DNA of 64,000 nt, taken from CAWBXL01 sp963837365 (GTDB lineage Bacteria > Acidobacteriota > Terriglobia > Terriglobales > Acidobacteriaceae). Positions 36,583 to 45,557 of the stretch are shown piece after piece. Location: the NCBI GenBank assembly GCA_963837365.1, contig CAWIMW010000002.1, forward strand, positions 1,302,001 to 1,366,000. The letters run 5' to 3'. Below the pieces are notes generated by a model. It worked only from the letters and a program-made list of their open reading frames with translations. It was not told the DNA's origin and searched no databases. The stretch's first letter is position 1; every line of letters begins with the position of its first letter. Both the position numbers and the translations under genes were made by a program.

Positions 36583-38988
36583 GTGAACTCATTCTTTCAA
36601 GACGTACGCTACGCACGGCGCATGCTACGCAAGAGCCCCGGCTTTAGCGCGGTTGCCGTGGCCACGCTGGCGCTGGGAATTGGCGCGAATGCAGTGATTT
36701 TGATTGTGGTCAACGCGGTTTTGTTGCGTCCATTGCCCCTGCCTGATGCGGACCGCATCGTGCGGTTGCAAGAGCGTCACGAAAACGCCACGAACCTTAC
36801 CGGAGCGACATTTCACGATGTGCGCGAACGGAACCACTCATTCTCTACGGTCGCTGCCTATCGGATTTTTCCGCAGAACCTTTCCGACCTGAGGAACACA
36901 ACGGCGCCGGAAGAAGTGGACACTGCATTCGTTTCGGAGGATTTTCTACCCTTGCTGCAAACCCAACCCTTACTCGGCCACTGGTTCAGCCCCGCACAAT
37001 TCCGGCAAGGGGCCGAAGCAGAGCTGTTGCTGAGTTATGGCTTATGGCAACGAAATTTTGGCTCCGATCCACACATTGTAGGAAGGCGTGTTCTGCTGCA
37101 TGGTGAACCGCGGACGATTGGCGGAGTCATGCCCGCCGGATTCACCTTTCCAGAAAAAGTGCAGGCGTGGACACCGCTGACCGAAGATCAAACACTCCCA
37201 CAAAATCGCCGCGCGCATTTATTCACCACTCTGGCGCGCGTCAAACCTGGCCTCTCTGATGCCGTGGTGGTTGATGATCTGAATGCGATCGCCCTGAATA
37301 TTCAGCGGGACTTTCCGGGGGTTGACCCTGGTTTCGACTTCAAATCGCAGACATTAAAAGAGAGCCTGGTGGGGAATGTCCGTCCCACTTTACTCATTCT
37401 TCTAGGAGCAGTCGGATTTGTGCTGCTGATTGCCTGCGCAAATGTAGCCAATCTTGCGTTATCGCGTTCCATCGTTCGCCAACGGGAAGCGGCAGTGCGC
37501 GCCGCATTAGGAGCAACCCGATTTCGCCTGATACGCCAGTCTCTGACAGAGAGTGCAATCCTCGGCGTCGCTGGTGGAGTCCTGGGGTGTCTAGCTGGAT
37601 TTTGGGCATCGCGACTTCTGACCACGGCATTTCCCGGCACGGTTCCCCGGCTGGAGGCACTTCATCTTGATCTACGTATTGTGTTGCTCGCAGTGCTTCT
37701 GTCCTTGTTCGCTGCGCTCCTGTTCGGTCTCGCTCCGGCCCTTAACCTTGCACGCAAGGATCTGCGGCAGCAACTCGCCGAGGGAGGCCGAACTACCGAC
37801 TCACTCTCCCGCAATCGCCTGCGGTCGTCCCTGGTTGTGGGTGAAGTAGCCCTGGCCATGGTCCTGCTAAGCGGTGCGGGATTATTGATTCGCAGCCTGG
37901 TGTTGCTGCGGCAGGTTGATCCAGGATGCGATATCTCGCATGTGCTGGTGGCAAGCGTAACCCTGCCTGATGCCCAGTACCCGGAAATTCAGCAAAAGTT
38001 GGACTTCGTGAATTCGGTGCTGGAGAGAGTGCAGGCGCTACCGGGAGTCCGCTCCACCGCGGCGGCGGGGGCATTGCCATTTCATCCGGGCGCAGAGACC
38101 GACTTCGAGTTGCAAGGTTATGTCGGCGCGCCGGGAGAAGAACCTTCCGCGCAAGTGCTCACCGCGAGCCCGGGGTATTTTGAGGCGATGCAGATTCGCC
38201 TGCTTGCGGGAAGGGCTTTTACTTCTCAGGACATTCTCGGACGGCCTACAGCGGTGGTTATCAATCAGACCATGGCCAAGCGGTATTGGCCGCACGGGGA
38301 CGCGGTCGGGAAAAAAATCATAATGAAGGATTGGGGTCCGCCGTACCCCGGACAAGTTGTCGGAGTAGTTTCCGACGTGAAGCTCGACTCGCTTGAGGCC
38401 CCTATCAAACCGGCAGTTTATTTCAGTTTCGCCCAGTTCCCCCAGGGCACGCTGGTTACTTATCTTGTGGCGCGTACAGATGGTTCGCCGCTCAGCCTGA
38501 CGCCATCCCTTCGCAATCAGATTTGGGCTGTGGACAAGCAGCAGCCGGTCAACATCTTCACCATGGAGCAGGCGGTCTCGGAAACGTTGCAGTGGCGGCA
38601 GTTCATCTTGACTCTGCTGGGGGCATTTGCCGGGCTGGCTTTGTGCCTGGCGGTTATCGGAATTTATGGCGTCGTGGCTTGCTCGGTCAGCCAGCGCACG
38701 CACGAGTTCGGAATTCGCCTGTCTTTGGGAGCACAGCGCCATCAAGTGTTGCTGATGGTGTTGCGGCAAGGATTGGCAACGGTTGTGATTGGCCTGGGGA
38801 TTGGACTGATCGCCGCATTGGCACTGACTCGTTTGCTTCGCGGCATGCTGTTTGAAGTAAGTGCGGCAGATCCGCTCACCTTCTCGCTCATTCCAATAGT
38901 GCTGGCAGGCGTCGCGTTATTTGCGAGTTATATGCCCGCCATGAGAGCTGCGAGGCTCAATCCCATGGAGGCGTTGCGGTACGAGTAA
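36583..38988 (+). CDS. ADOP-type ABC permease 10
   Basis: An 801-residue permease that begins with GTG (VNSFFQDVRYARRMLRKSPG) after TAAGGAGCTTAAG, where the previous gene's stop lies within the ribosome-binding region. The first helix reads LALGIGANAVILIVVNAVLL, losing the usual NTAIF. Coupling motifs are RQREAAVRAALGA and HEFGIRLSLGA. The C-terminus is the most divergent of the set (AARLNPMEALRYE) but retains ALRYE. Confidence 0.93.
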   Translation: MNSFFQDVRYARRMLRKSPGFSAVAVATLALGIGANAVILIVVNAVLLRPLPLPDADRIVRLQERHENATNLTGATFHDVRERNHSFSTVAAYRIFPQNLSDLRNTTAPEEVDTAFVSEDFLPLLQTQPLLGHWFSPAQFRQGAEAELLLSYGLWQRNFGSDPHIVGRRVLLHGEPRTIGGVMPAGFTFPEKVQAWTPLTEDQTLPQNRRAHLFTTLARVKPGLSDAVVVDDLNAIALNIQRDFPGVDPGFDFKSQTLKESLVGNVRPTLLILLGAVGFVLLIACANVANLALSRSIVRQREAAVRAALGATRFRLIRQSLTESAILGVAGGVLGCLAGFWASRLLTTAFPGTVPRLEALHLDLRIVLLAVLLSLFAALLFGLAPALNLARKDLRQQLAEGGRTTDSLSRNRLRSSLVVGEVALAMVLLSGAGLLIRSLVLLRQVDPGCDISHVLVASVTLPDAQYPEIQQKLDFVNSVLERVQALPGVRSTAAAGALPFHPGAETDFELQGYVGAPGEEPSAQVLTASPGYFEAMQIRLLAGRAFTSQDILGRPTAVVINQTMAKRYWPHGDAVGKKIIMKDWGPPYPGQVVGVVSDVKLDSLEAPIKPAVYFSFAQFPQGTLVTYLVARTDGSPLSLTPSLRNQIWAVDKQQPVNIFTMEQAVSETLQWRQFILTLLGAFAGLALCLAVIGIYGVVACSVSQRTHEFGIRLSLGAQRHQVLLMVLRQGLATVVIGLGIGLIAALALTRLLRGMLFEVSAADPLTFSLIPIVLAGVALFASYMPAMRAARLNPMEALRYE

Positions 38989-38996
38989 GGAGAAGG

Positions 38997-41495
38997 ATGA
39001 GAAGCCTATTAAAAGACGTGCAGTACGGAGTGCGGCAAATAAGAAAGAACCCTGTTTTTGCGGCTGTGGTGATTCTCTCTCTTACCCTCGGTATCGGGGC
39101 GAACACCGCAATCTTCAGCATTATCAATGCGGTGATGCTGCGTTCCTTGCCGGTTGAGGATCCGCACAAGCTTGTTGTTATTAAAGCCGGTGAGGGCGGG
39201 GACGATTCCTTCACGAATCCCATCTGGGAGCAGGTCCGGGACAACCAGAGAGCATTCTCTGGGGCCTTGGCGTATTCAGAACACCCCCTCATGGACCGCT
39301 TCGATCTTTCCAGCGGAGGCGAAAGTCATTTTGCACAGGGCATGTGGGTAAGCGGCGACTTTTTTCATGTTCTTGGTGTGCCGGCGTTGCAAGGCCGCGT
39401 GCTTACTACGGAAGATGACCAACATGGAGGCGGACATTTTGGCCCCGTGGCAGTCATTAGCTACAGCTTCTGGAAAAGAAATTTCCCGGATGAAGCTAAC
39501 GTCATCGGCAAGACTGTCAGCCTGAACCGGCATCAGTTCGAAATTGTGGGTGTAACGCCATCGTGGTTTAGCGGCCTTGAGGTGGACCATGGTTTCGATG
39601 TGGCCATTCCGATCGGATGCGCTCCGATTCTGCACACCAATGACGGTCTCACGTTGGACAACCGTGGTTGGTGGTGGTTGCGCATGGTAGGACGTCTCTC
39701 TCCGGGGGAAACTTTGCAGCAGGCGGACCTCCGCATGAAGGCGATTGCCCCCGAGATCTATCGCGACACAGTTGCTTCCGACTGGCCGAAACAGGCGCAA
39801 GAAGAATTTCTGAAGAACACATTTAATTTGAAGCCGATTGCGTCTGGATTCTCCGATGCAGCCACGCAATACCGTGCGGCGTTGTTCACGTTGATGGTGA
39901 TCGTCGGGCTGGTCCTCCTGATCGCCTGCGTAAACATTGCGAATTTGTTGCTGGCACGCGCGGTTGCGCGTCAACGGGAGTTCTCGGTGAGGATGGCGAT
40001 TGGCGCCAGCCGTGGGCGCGTGATTCGTCAGTTGATGACGGAGAGCCTTTTCCTCTCTATCCTTGGGGCCGCGAGTGGGCTCTTTTTCGCAGTTTGGGGA
40101 AGCCGGCTGCTGGTTCACTTGCTTTCTACGAACAACCAGCCCTTGGATGTCAATCTCTCTCCTGATCCGCACTTGCTTGTATTCACCGTAGCAGTTTCCA
40201 TTCTCACTGCCGTTCTATTTGGGCTGGCGCCAGCTTTACGGGCAACCCGGCTGGAATTGAATCAAATGTTGAAGGACAGCACTACCGGAACAGTTCGAGG
40301 AGTGAGCCGCTTTAGCCTAAGTAAGGCGCTGGTGGCGGGACAGGTCGCGTTGTCACTCGTGCTGCTAGTCGGGGCAGGCCTTTTTATCGGCACAATGCGA
40401 AATTTGTTGACAGTTGATACGGGTTTCAACCGGCACAACGTCCTGGTAGTTAGGGCAGACCTTCGACAGGCCGCGATTCCTAAAGCACGGTGGGTCCAGG
40501 CCTATCGCGAAATTCTCGACCGCCTGCGCGCACTTCCTAACGTCACCTCAGCGGCGAGCTCATCGATCACGCCCATCAGCGGTATGGGGTGGAATGGATT
40601 TACTTATCCCGAAGGTTTTACCGCGAAGTCGAAGTGGGACACCTTGGCTTTATTCAATCGAGTTTCCCCCGAATATTTCAAGACTATGCAGACGCCATTT
40701 ATCGCTGGCGGGGATTTCAATGAGAAAGATAACCTCAGTTCTCCGAAGGTCATGATTATTGGAGAATCCGCTGCTCGTGACTTTTTCGGCTCGGCGAACC
40801 CGATCGGAAAGACAATTGCCCTAAATAAGCAGGGTCAACCGGACGAAAAGGAAGCCTATCAGGTCATCGGCGTAGTGAAGGATGCAAAATACTCTCAAAT
40901 TAACGAGGGCCCGACCAAGACGGTGTATCTGTCGTCCGCTCAGGATGCGAATCCAGCAGCGGATATTCGCTACGAGGTGCGCACCGACGGGCCGATGGAC
41001 GCATTGACCCCGTCCATTCGCTGGGCCGTCGTAGAACAGAACCGCGATATTTCCCTGGAGTTCCGCAGTTTTGAAGTCATGGTAAACGAATCGCTGGTCC
41101 AACCGCGGGTAGTGGCTTTACTCTCACTCACGTTCGGAGGGCTGGCGCTTCTGCTGGCCATGGTTGGCCTATATGGCGTCACCGCGTACTCGGTCACAAG
41201 GCGGCGCGCCGAAATCGGCATCCGCATGGCATTAGGCGCGCAACGGGAAGGCATGATCTGGCTGGTGCTGCGGGATGTAGCGCTGTTGCTGGGGATTGGC
41301 ATGTCAGTCGGGCTCGGCTTGGCTTTGGCAACTGGACGATTGATAACGAGTCTTCTTTATGGCGTTCGCCCGAATGATCCAGTTCAGCTGGGTGTCGCGG
41401 CTGTAGTGCTTGCGGCTGCAACTGCGATGGCCGCCTACATTCCGGCGCGGCGTGCCGCCAGAGTCGATCCCATGGTGGCATTGCGATACGAATAA
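38997..41495 (+). CDS. ADOP-type ABC permease 11 (IWEQ subgroup)
   Basis: An 832-residue permease, the last of the array. It shares with permease 3 the segment NPIWEQVRDNQRAFSGALAY and the form INAVMLRSLPVEDPHKLVVI, so the two probably belong to one subfamily although they lie about 17 kb apart in the array. Coupling motifs are RQREFSVRMAIGA and AEIGIRMALGA. The ending AARVDPMVALRYE is followed by TAA. The start follows TAAGGAGAAGG. Confidence 0.93.
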   Translation: MRSLLKDVQYGVRQIRKNPVFAAVVILSLTLGIGANTAIFSIINAVMLRSLPVEDPHKLVVIKAGEGGDDSFTNPIWEQVRDNQRAFSGALAYSEHPLMDRFDLSSGGESHFAQGMWVSGDFFHVLGVPALQGRVLTTEDDQHGGGHFGPVAVISYSFWKRNFPDEANVIGKTVSLNRHQFEIVGVTPSWFSGLEVDHGFDVAIPIGCAPILHTNDGLTLDNRGWWWLRMVGRLSPGETLQQADLRMKAIAPEIYRDTVASDWPKQAQEEFLKNTFNLKPIASGFSDAATQYRAALFTLMVIVGLVLLIACVNIANLLLARAVARQREFSVRMAIGASRGRVIRQLMTESLFLSILGAASGLFFAVWGSRLLVHLLSTNNQPLDVNLSPDPHLLVFTVAVSILTAVLFGLAPALRATRLELNQMLKDSTTGTVRGVSRFSLSKALVAGQVALSLVLLVGAGLFIGTMRNLLTVDTGFNRHNVLVVRADLRQAAIPKARWVQAYREILDRLRALPNVTSAASSSITPISGMGWNGFTYPEGFTAKSKWDTLALFNRVSPEYFKTMQTPFIAGGDFNEKDNLSSPKVMIIGESAARDFFGSANPIGKTIALNKQGQPDEKEAYQVIGVVKDAKYSQINEGPTKTVYLSSAQDANPAADIRYEVRTDGPMDALTPSIRWAVVEQNRDISLEFRSFEVMVNESLVQPRVVALLSLTFGGLALLLAMVGLYGVTAYSVTRRRAEIGIRMALGAQREGMIWLVLRDVALLLGIGMSVGLGLALATGRLITSLLYGVRPNDPVQLGVAAVVLAAATAMAAYIPARRAARVDPMVALRYE

Positions 41496-41518
41496 ATATC
41501 TTTCTAATCCGAGGAAAA

Positions 41519-42229
41519 ATGATCCAACTTAAAAACATCGAACGCAGTTATAAAACCGCCGCCGGACAGACCTGGGTCCTGCGGCGCATCAACCTGGACA
41601 TCAAAGAAGGTGAATTCATCACCATCATGGGTCCATCGGGAGCGGGAAAGTCTTCGCTGCTCAACGTGCTTGCCTTGCTGGATGACCAGTGGGTCGGCGA
41701 ATACTGGTTCCGCGAAGAAGGCGCGCATCAGATGAAGCGCAAGCAGCGCGGTGAACTGGCCAAGCGGAACGTCGGCATGGTGTTTCAGAGTTATCACCTG
41801 CTGGATGACCTGAGCGTCGCCGAGAACATCGACCTGCCTCTTTCTTATAAGGACATCCCGCGAAGCCAGCGCATGGGAATGGTTGCCGACGCTTTGGACC
41901 GTTTTCAGATTGTGGGTAAGAAGGACCTCTATCCCAGCCAGCTTTCCGGCGGGCAGCAGCAATTGGTCGGCATTGCTCGCGCCGTGATCCACAAACCTCC
42001 TTTGTTATTGGCCGACGAGCCTACGGGTAATTTGCACTCGTCGCAGGCGAAAGAGATCATGGAACTGTTTCGTGATCTGAATCACCAGGGCACGACCATC
42101 GTTCAAGTCACGCACTCCGATGCCAACGCTGCCTACGGAAACCGTGTGGTGCAACTGCGTGATGGTTGGTTAGTCAGCGACACGGCAAATCCATCGCTGA
42201 TCAATAGCGATGCGGTGGTGAATTCATGA
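41519..42229 (+). CDS. Second ABC ATPase, MacB/LolD type with altered D-loop
   Basis: A 236-residue ATPase, clearly different from the one at 13787. Walker A GPSGAGKSS (38-46), Q-loop VGMVFQSYH, Walker B LLLADEPTGN with Glu167 and switch His199 are present, so ATP hydrolysis is plausible. The signature is LSGGQQQLVGIARAV, with Leu149 where Arg is usual, and the D-loop is GNLHSS, with His173 instead of Asp. The gene follows permease 11 after GAGGAAAA and overlaps the TolC gene by ATGA (42226-42229). It could form homodimers or pair with the first ATPase. Confidence 0.93.
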   Translation: MIQLKNIERSYKTAAGQTWVLRRINLDIKEGEFITIMGPSGAGKSSLLNVLALLDDQWVGEYWFREEGAHQMKRKQRGELAKRNVGMVFQSYHLLDDLSVAENIDLPLSYKDIPRSQRMGMVADALDRFQIVGKKDLYPSQLSGGQQQLVGIARAVIHKPPLLLADEPTGNLHSSQAKEIMELFRDLNHQGTTIVQVTHSDANAAYGNRVVQLRDGWLVSDTANPSLINSDAVVNS

Positions 42230-44136
42230 GAGTACGGTCGCTACAGGCCCCATTTAGAATTCGCTTGCTGGCTGGATTTCTGGCTTTCACCAGTGTTTTC
42301 GCGTTGGGGGAAACGCCCATCCCCTCGGCCCCGTCAGTGTCGCTGACGATGCCGAAGTCGCACAATCCATTCGGTCCTTACATCGCTAGCGACGTTCCCC
42401 CGACGTCTTTGGCTAATTCTCCCCGCCTGAATCAGCTCGTGCGCGATGGCAAGCTTTATCTTTCATTGCAGGACGCAATTTCGCTGGCTCTGGAAAACAA
42501 TTTGGATTTGGCCATCGCACGCTACAACTTGCCGATTGCCGACACCGATATTCTGCGCACGAAGGCTGGAGGCATTTTCCGCGGAGTCAATACCGGAGTG
42601 GTCCAGGGAACGCCGGGCGGCGGAATCGGGGGACTGGGATCAGGCGCGCCAGGGGCCGGGGCCGGCGGCACCACCAGCGGCGCGGGTGGCGCGGGAGCGG
42701 GAGCTTCCGGACTTGTGCAATCCACACTGGGCGCGGGTACTGCGGTTGCTTCTTACGATCCATTTCTCAATGTGAACTCAGGTACCGAGCACCAGACGCT
42801 TCCGTTGTCGAACCTTCAACTCAACGGTGTCCCCACTCTGCAAACCAATACCGGGCAGTTCAACGTCAACTATTCCCAGGCTTTTGCTACGGGCAGCTCG
42901 ATTTCGTTCGAGTTTGACAACAACCGTCAGACTACGAATGGCACTTTTACTAGTCTGTCTCCCGCGTTGAATTCTTTTTATCGAATCGCCTTTCGTCAGG
43001 AGTTGCTGGCTGGGTTCGGCTTTGGCCCCAATCTTCGTTATTTGCGGATCGCAAAAAATAACAAGAAGATTTCTGACATCGCCTTTCGTGACCAGGTAAT
43101 AGCCACCATCACTCAGATCGAAAATATCTACTGGGACCTGGTAAATGCTTACGAACAGGCAAAGGTAAACGAGCAGTCTCTGACCTTTGCTCAACAGAGT
43201 TTCGAGAATGCCAAGAAACAATTGCAGCTGGAGGCCGTACCCGCGATGGACGTCATGCGTGCGGAGGCGGAAGTGTCCAAACGCGACCAGGATTTGACCG
43301 TGGCACGCACCAATTTGCAGCTCCAAGAATCGTTAATCAAAAACGCGCTCACCCGCAGTTTGGACGATGCCACGCTGGAAGAAATGCCGGTGGTGCCCAC
43401 CGACCGCTTGCAGTCGCTGGACATTCAGACCAGCCAGCCGATTCTGGATTTGATCAACCAGGCATTGAACTCGCGGCCGGAATTGCTCGAATCCGACGTG
43501 GATCTGGTAAATCGCCAGATCAGCCGGAAAGCGGCCAAGAACGCTTTGCTGCCTTCTCTCTCTATGGTTGGATTTTATGGAGGTACGGGACTGGCCGGCC
43601 AGCTAAATCCAGTATTTCAAGGAAGCAACTCCTCGGTTGTACCCACTGATTTTGGTGGCGCCCTGAGTAACGCTTTCAACAATTCTTCGCCGGACTACTA
43701 CGTTGGGCTCAATCTGAACATTCCTCTACGCAATCGCGTGGCTAAGGCTGACCAATACCGCTCCGAACTTGAGTATCGGCAAGCCGAGCTGCGCCGGGAG
43801 GAACTTAAAAAGCAAATCCGCATCGAAGTCCGTAACGCGCAGTATGCATTGGAGCAGTCCCGCGCCCGCCTGGAAGCGGCCCGGAAGGCCCGGGATTTGT
43901 CGAACCGCACCTTCGAAATTACGCGGAAAGAACAGACTCTGGGTGCGGGATCCAGCTTCCAAACCATGACGGCCCAACGGGATCTGGCGCTTGCCGAACT
44001 GGACCTGGTTACGGCCACGACCACCTACCAGAAGGCAAAAGTTGAACTGGACCGCGCAACCGGCACGACTTTGGAACATAATGGAATTCAGATTGGCGAT
44101 GCCATTAACGGTACCGTGAGTACCCCGGCTCCGTAG
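42226..44136 (+). CDS. TolC-like outer-membrane efflux protein
   Basis: A 636-residue outer-membrane channel for the exporter. A signal peptide (LLAGFLAFTSVFALG) is followed by the outer membrane factor fold: the first helical repeat (LQDAISLALENNLDLAIARY) and a second one from about residue 400 (DLINQALNSRPELLESDVDL), with long heptad helices between. Residues 129-171 form an unusual Gly/Ala/Ser-rich insertion in the first repeat. The usual TolC length is about 450-500, so this protein is long at the N-terminus. The start codon overlaps the ATPase stop. Confidence 0.92.
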   Translation: MRVRSLQAPFRIRLLAGFLAFTSVFALGETPIPSAPSVSLTMPKSHNPFGPYIASDVPPTSLANSPRLNQLVRDGKLYLSLQDAISLALENNLDLAIARYNLPIADTDILRTKAGGIFRGVNTGVVQGTPGGGIGGLGSGAPGAGAGGTTSGAGGAGAGASGLVQSTLGAGTAVASYDPFLNVNSGTEHQTLPLSNLQLNGVPTLQTNTGQFNVNYSQAFATGSSISFEFDNNRQTTNGTFTSLSPALNSFYRIAFRQELLAGFGFGPNLRYLRIAKNNKKISDIAFRDQVIATITQIENIYWDLVNAYEQAKVNEQSLTFAQQSFENAKKQLQLEAVPAMDVMRAEAEVSKRDQDLTVARTNLQLQESLIKNALTRSLDDATLEEMPVVPTDRLQSLDIQTSQPILDLINQALNSRPELLESDVDLVNRQISRKAAKNALLPSLSMVGFYGGTGLAGQLNPVFQGSNSSVVPTDFGGALSNAFNNSSPDYYVGLNLNIPLRNRVAKADQYRSELEYRQAELRREELKKQIRIEVRNAQYALEQSRARLEAARKARDLSNRTFEITRKEQTLGAGSSFQTMTAQRDLALAELDLVTATTTYQKAKVELDRATGTTLEHNGIQIGDAINGTVSTPAP

Positions 44137-44141
44137 CCCGC

Positions 44142-45557
44142 ATGCAAACTTCTGCTAAACCCGAAGACGTACTGGTTTCTAAACCAGCCGGGAAGAACTT
44201 TGATCGGCCTCCGCGGGTGTTGGCTGCGGATGACCAGCAACATATTCTCGATGCCATTGAGTTCCTACTGCGCCCGCAAGGATACGTAGTGGACACAGCC
44301 CGCTCTCCGGCGTTGGTGCGGGAGGCATTACTCACGAATACGTATGACACATTGCTGATTGACCTGAACTACACGCGCGATACAACTTCAGGCGGTGAGG
44401 GTCTCGATCTGCTTTCGGAAATCGTCGCCCTCGATAGCAGTATTCCGGTTGTTGTCATGACCGCGTGGGGCAACGTGGAACTCGCGGTCGAAGCCATGCG
44501 GCGCGGGGCGCGGGATTTCATCCAAAAGCCCTGGGACAACGATCACCTGCTGGGCATTCTGCGAACGCAGGTGGAGTTGCGTCTTGCGCTACAGCAAGCG
44601 GAGCGATTGGAAGCAGAAAATCGTTTGCTCCGTGCCGAAGGACGGCCTGAGTTTATCGCCAACGCTCCGGCCATGCAGCCTGTACTGGAAGCGGTCACTC
44701 GCGTAGGCCCGTCCGATGCAAACGTGCTCGTCACCGGGGAGCACGGTACTGGCAAAGAAGTTGTCGCCCACACCTTGCATGCGCTCTCTCACCGGGCACA
44801 GCGCCCAATTGTCGCCGTGAACACCGGAGGTCTTTCCGAGGGAGTTTTTGAGAGCGAACTCTTTGGCCATGTGAAGGGCGCATTCACTGACGCACGCACC
44901 GATCGTATCGGCCGCTTCGAGCTGGCCGACGGCGGCACAATCTTTCTCGACGAAATTGGCAACGTGCCCTTCCGCCAGCAAGCCAAGTTACTACGGGTGC
45001 TGGAGAGTGGTGAGATCGAACGCGTCGGGTCCTCACGGCCCAGGCACGTAAATGTACGCGTGATCTCGGCGACAAATACTGATCTTCGCGCGGCCTGTGC
45101 CGCTGGGCAATTTCGTGAAGATTTGCTGTTCCGCCTGAATACAGTCGAGATTCGCATTCCTCCCTTGCGCGAGCGCCGCGAAGATATCCCCGTACTGGCA
45201 GGACATTTTCTGGCCCGCTATGCAGGACGCTATCGCCGGGCCATTCAAGGGTTGGATCCCGCCGCCCTGAGGGCCTTAATGCAATACTCCTGGCCCGGGA
45301 ACGTACGTGAGCTGGATCACACGCTGGAGCGTGCCGTGCTGATGTGCCGATCCAGCGAGATCAAGCCAGCCGATCTTGGACTGGGCACGACCCAGCCGCA
45401 GGAGCAGAATCTGGAAGAATTAAGCCTCGAGGACGTCGAAGGCATACTGATCCGCAAAGCACTTCAGCGTTTCCATGGTAACGTCAGTCAGGCAGCGGAA
45501 GCGCTGGGCTTAAGTCGTGGCGCCTTGTATCGCCGGATGGAAAAATATGGGCTCTAG
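44142..45557 (+). CDS. Sigma54-dependent response regulator (NtrC family)
   Basis: A 471-residue transcription activator. The receiver domain (about 25-140) has the acidic pair Asp30/31, the phosphoryl-accepting Asp74 in LLIDLNY, a Thr in VVMTAWG and Lys129 in FIQKPW. A Gly/Thr loop (TRDTTSGGEG) after Asp74 is longer than usual. The AAA+ domain has Walker A GEHGTGKE (199-206) and the sigma54-contacting GAFTDA (246-251); a Fis-type helix-turn-helix ends the protein (NVSQAAEALGLSRGALYRRM). It starts five bases after the TolC gene. It probably activates the exporter operon through sigma54, by inference from linkage. Confidence 0.95.
   Translation: MQTSAKPEDVLVSKPAGKNFDRPPRVLAADDQQHILDAIEFLLRPQGYVVDTARSPALVREALLTNTYDTLLIDLNYTRDTTSGGEGLDLLSEIVALDSSIPVVVMTAWGNVELAVEAMRRGARDFIQKPWDNDHLLGILRTQVELRLALQQAERLEAENRLLRAEGRPEFIANAPAMQPVLEAVTRVGPSDANVLVTGEHGTGKEVVAHTLHALSHRAQRPIVAVNTGGLSEGVFESELFGHVKGAFTDARTDRIGRFELADGGTIFLDEIGNVPFRQQAKLLRVLESGEIERVGSSRPRHVNVRVISATNTDLRAACAAGQFREDLLFRLNTVEIRIPPLRERREDIPVLAGHFLARYAGRYRRAIQGLDPAALRALMQYSWPGNVRELDHTLERAVLMCRSSEIKPADLGLGTTQPQEQNLEELSLEDVEGILIRKALQRFHGNVSQAAEALGLSRGALYRRMEKYGL

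Noticed and set aside
39276..40172. Minus-strand open frame of 298 codons opposite permease 11
   Set aside because: Shadow of a GC-rich coding gene; composition is not protein-like.
14509..41495. Permease array as a CRISPR or mobile-element-type repeat
   Set aside because: The repeats are whole 2.4-kb protein-coding genes with conserved function; no terminal inverted repeats, transposase or short spacer structure is present.
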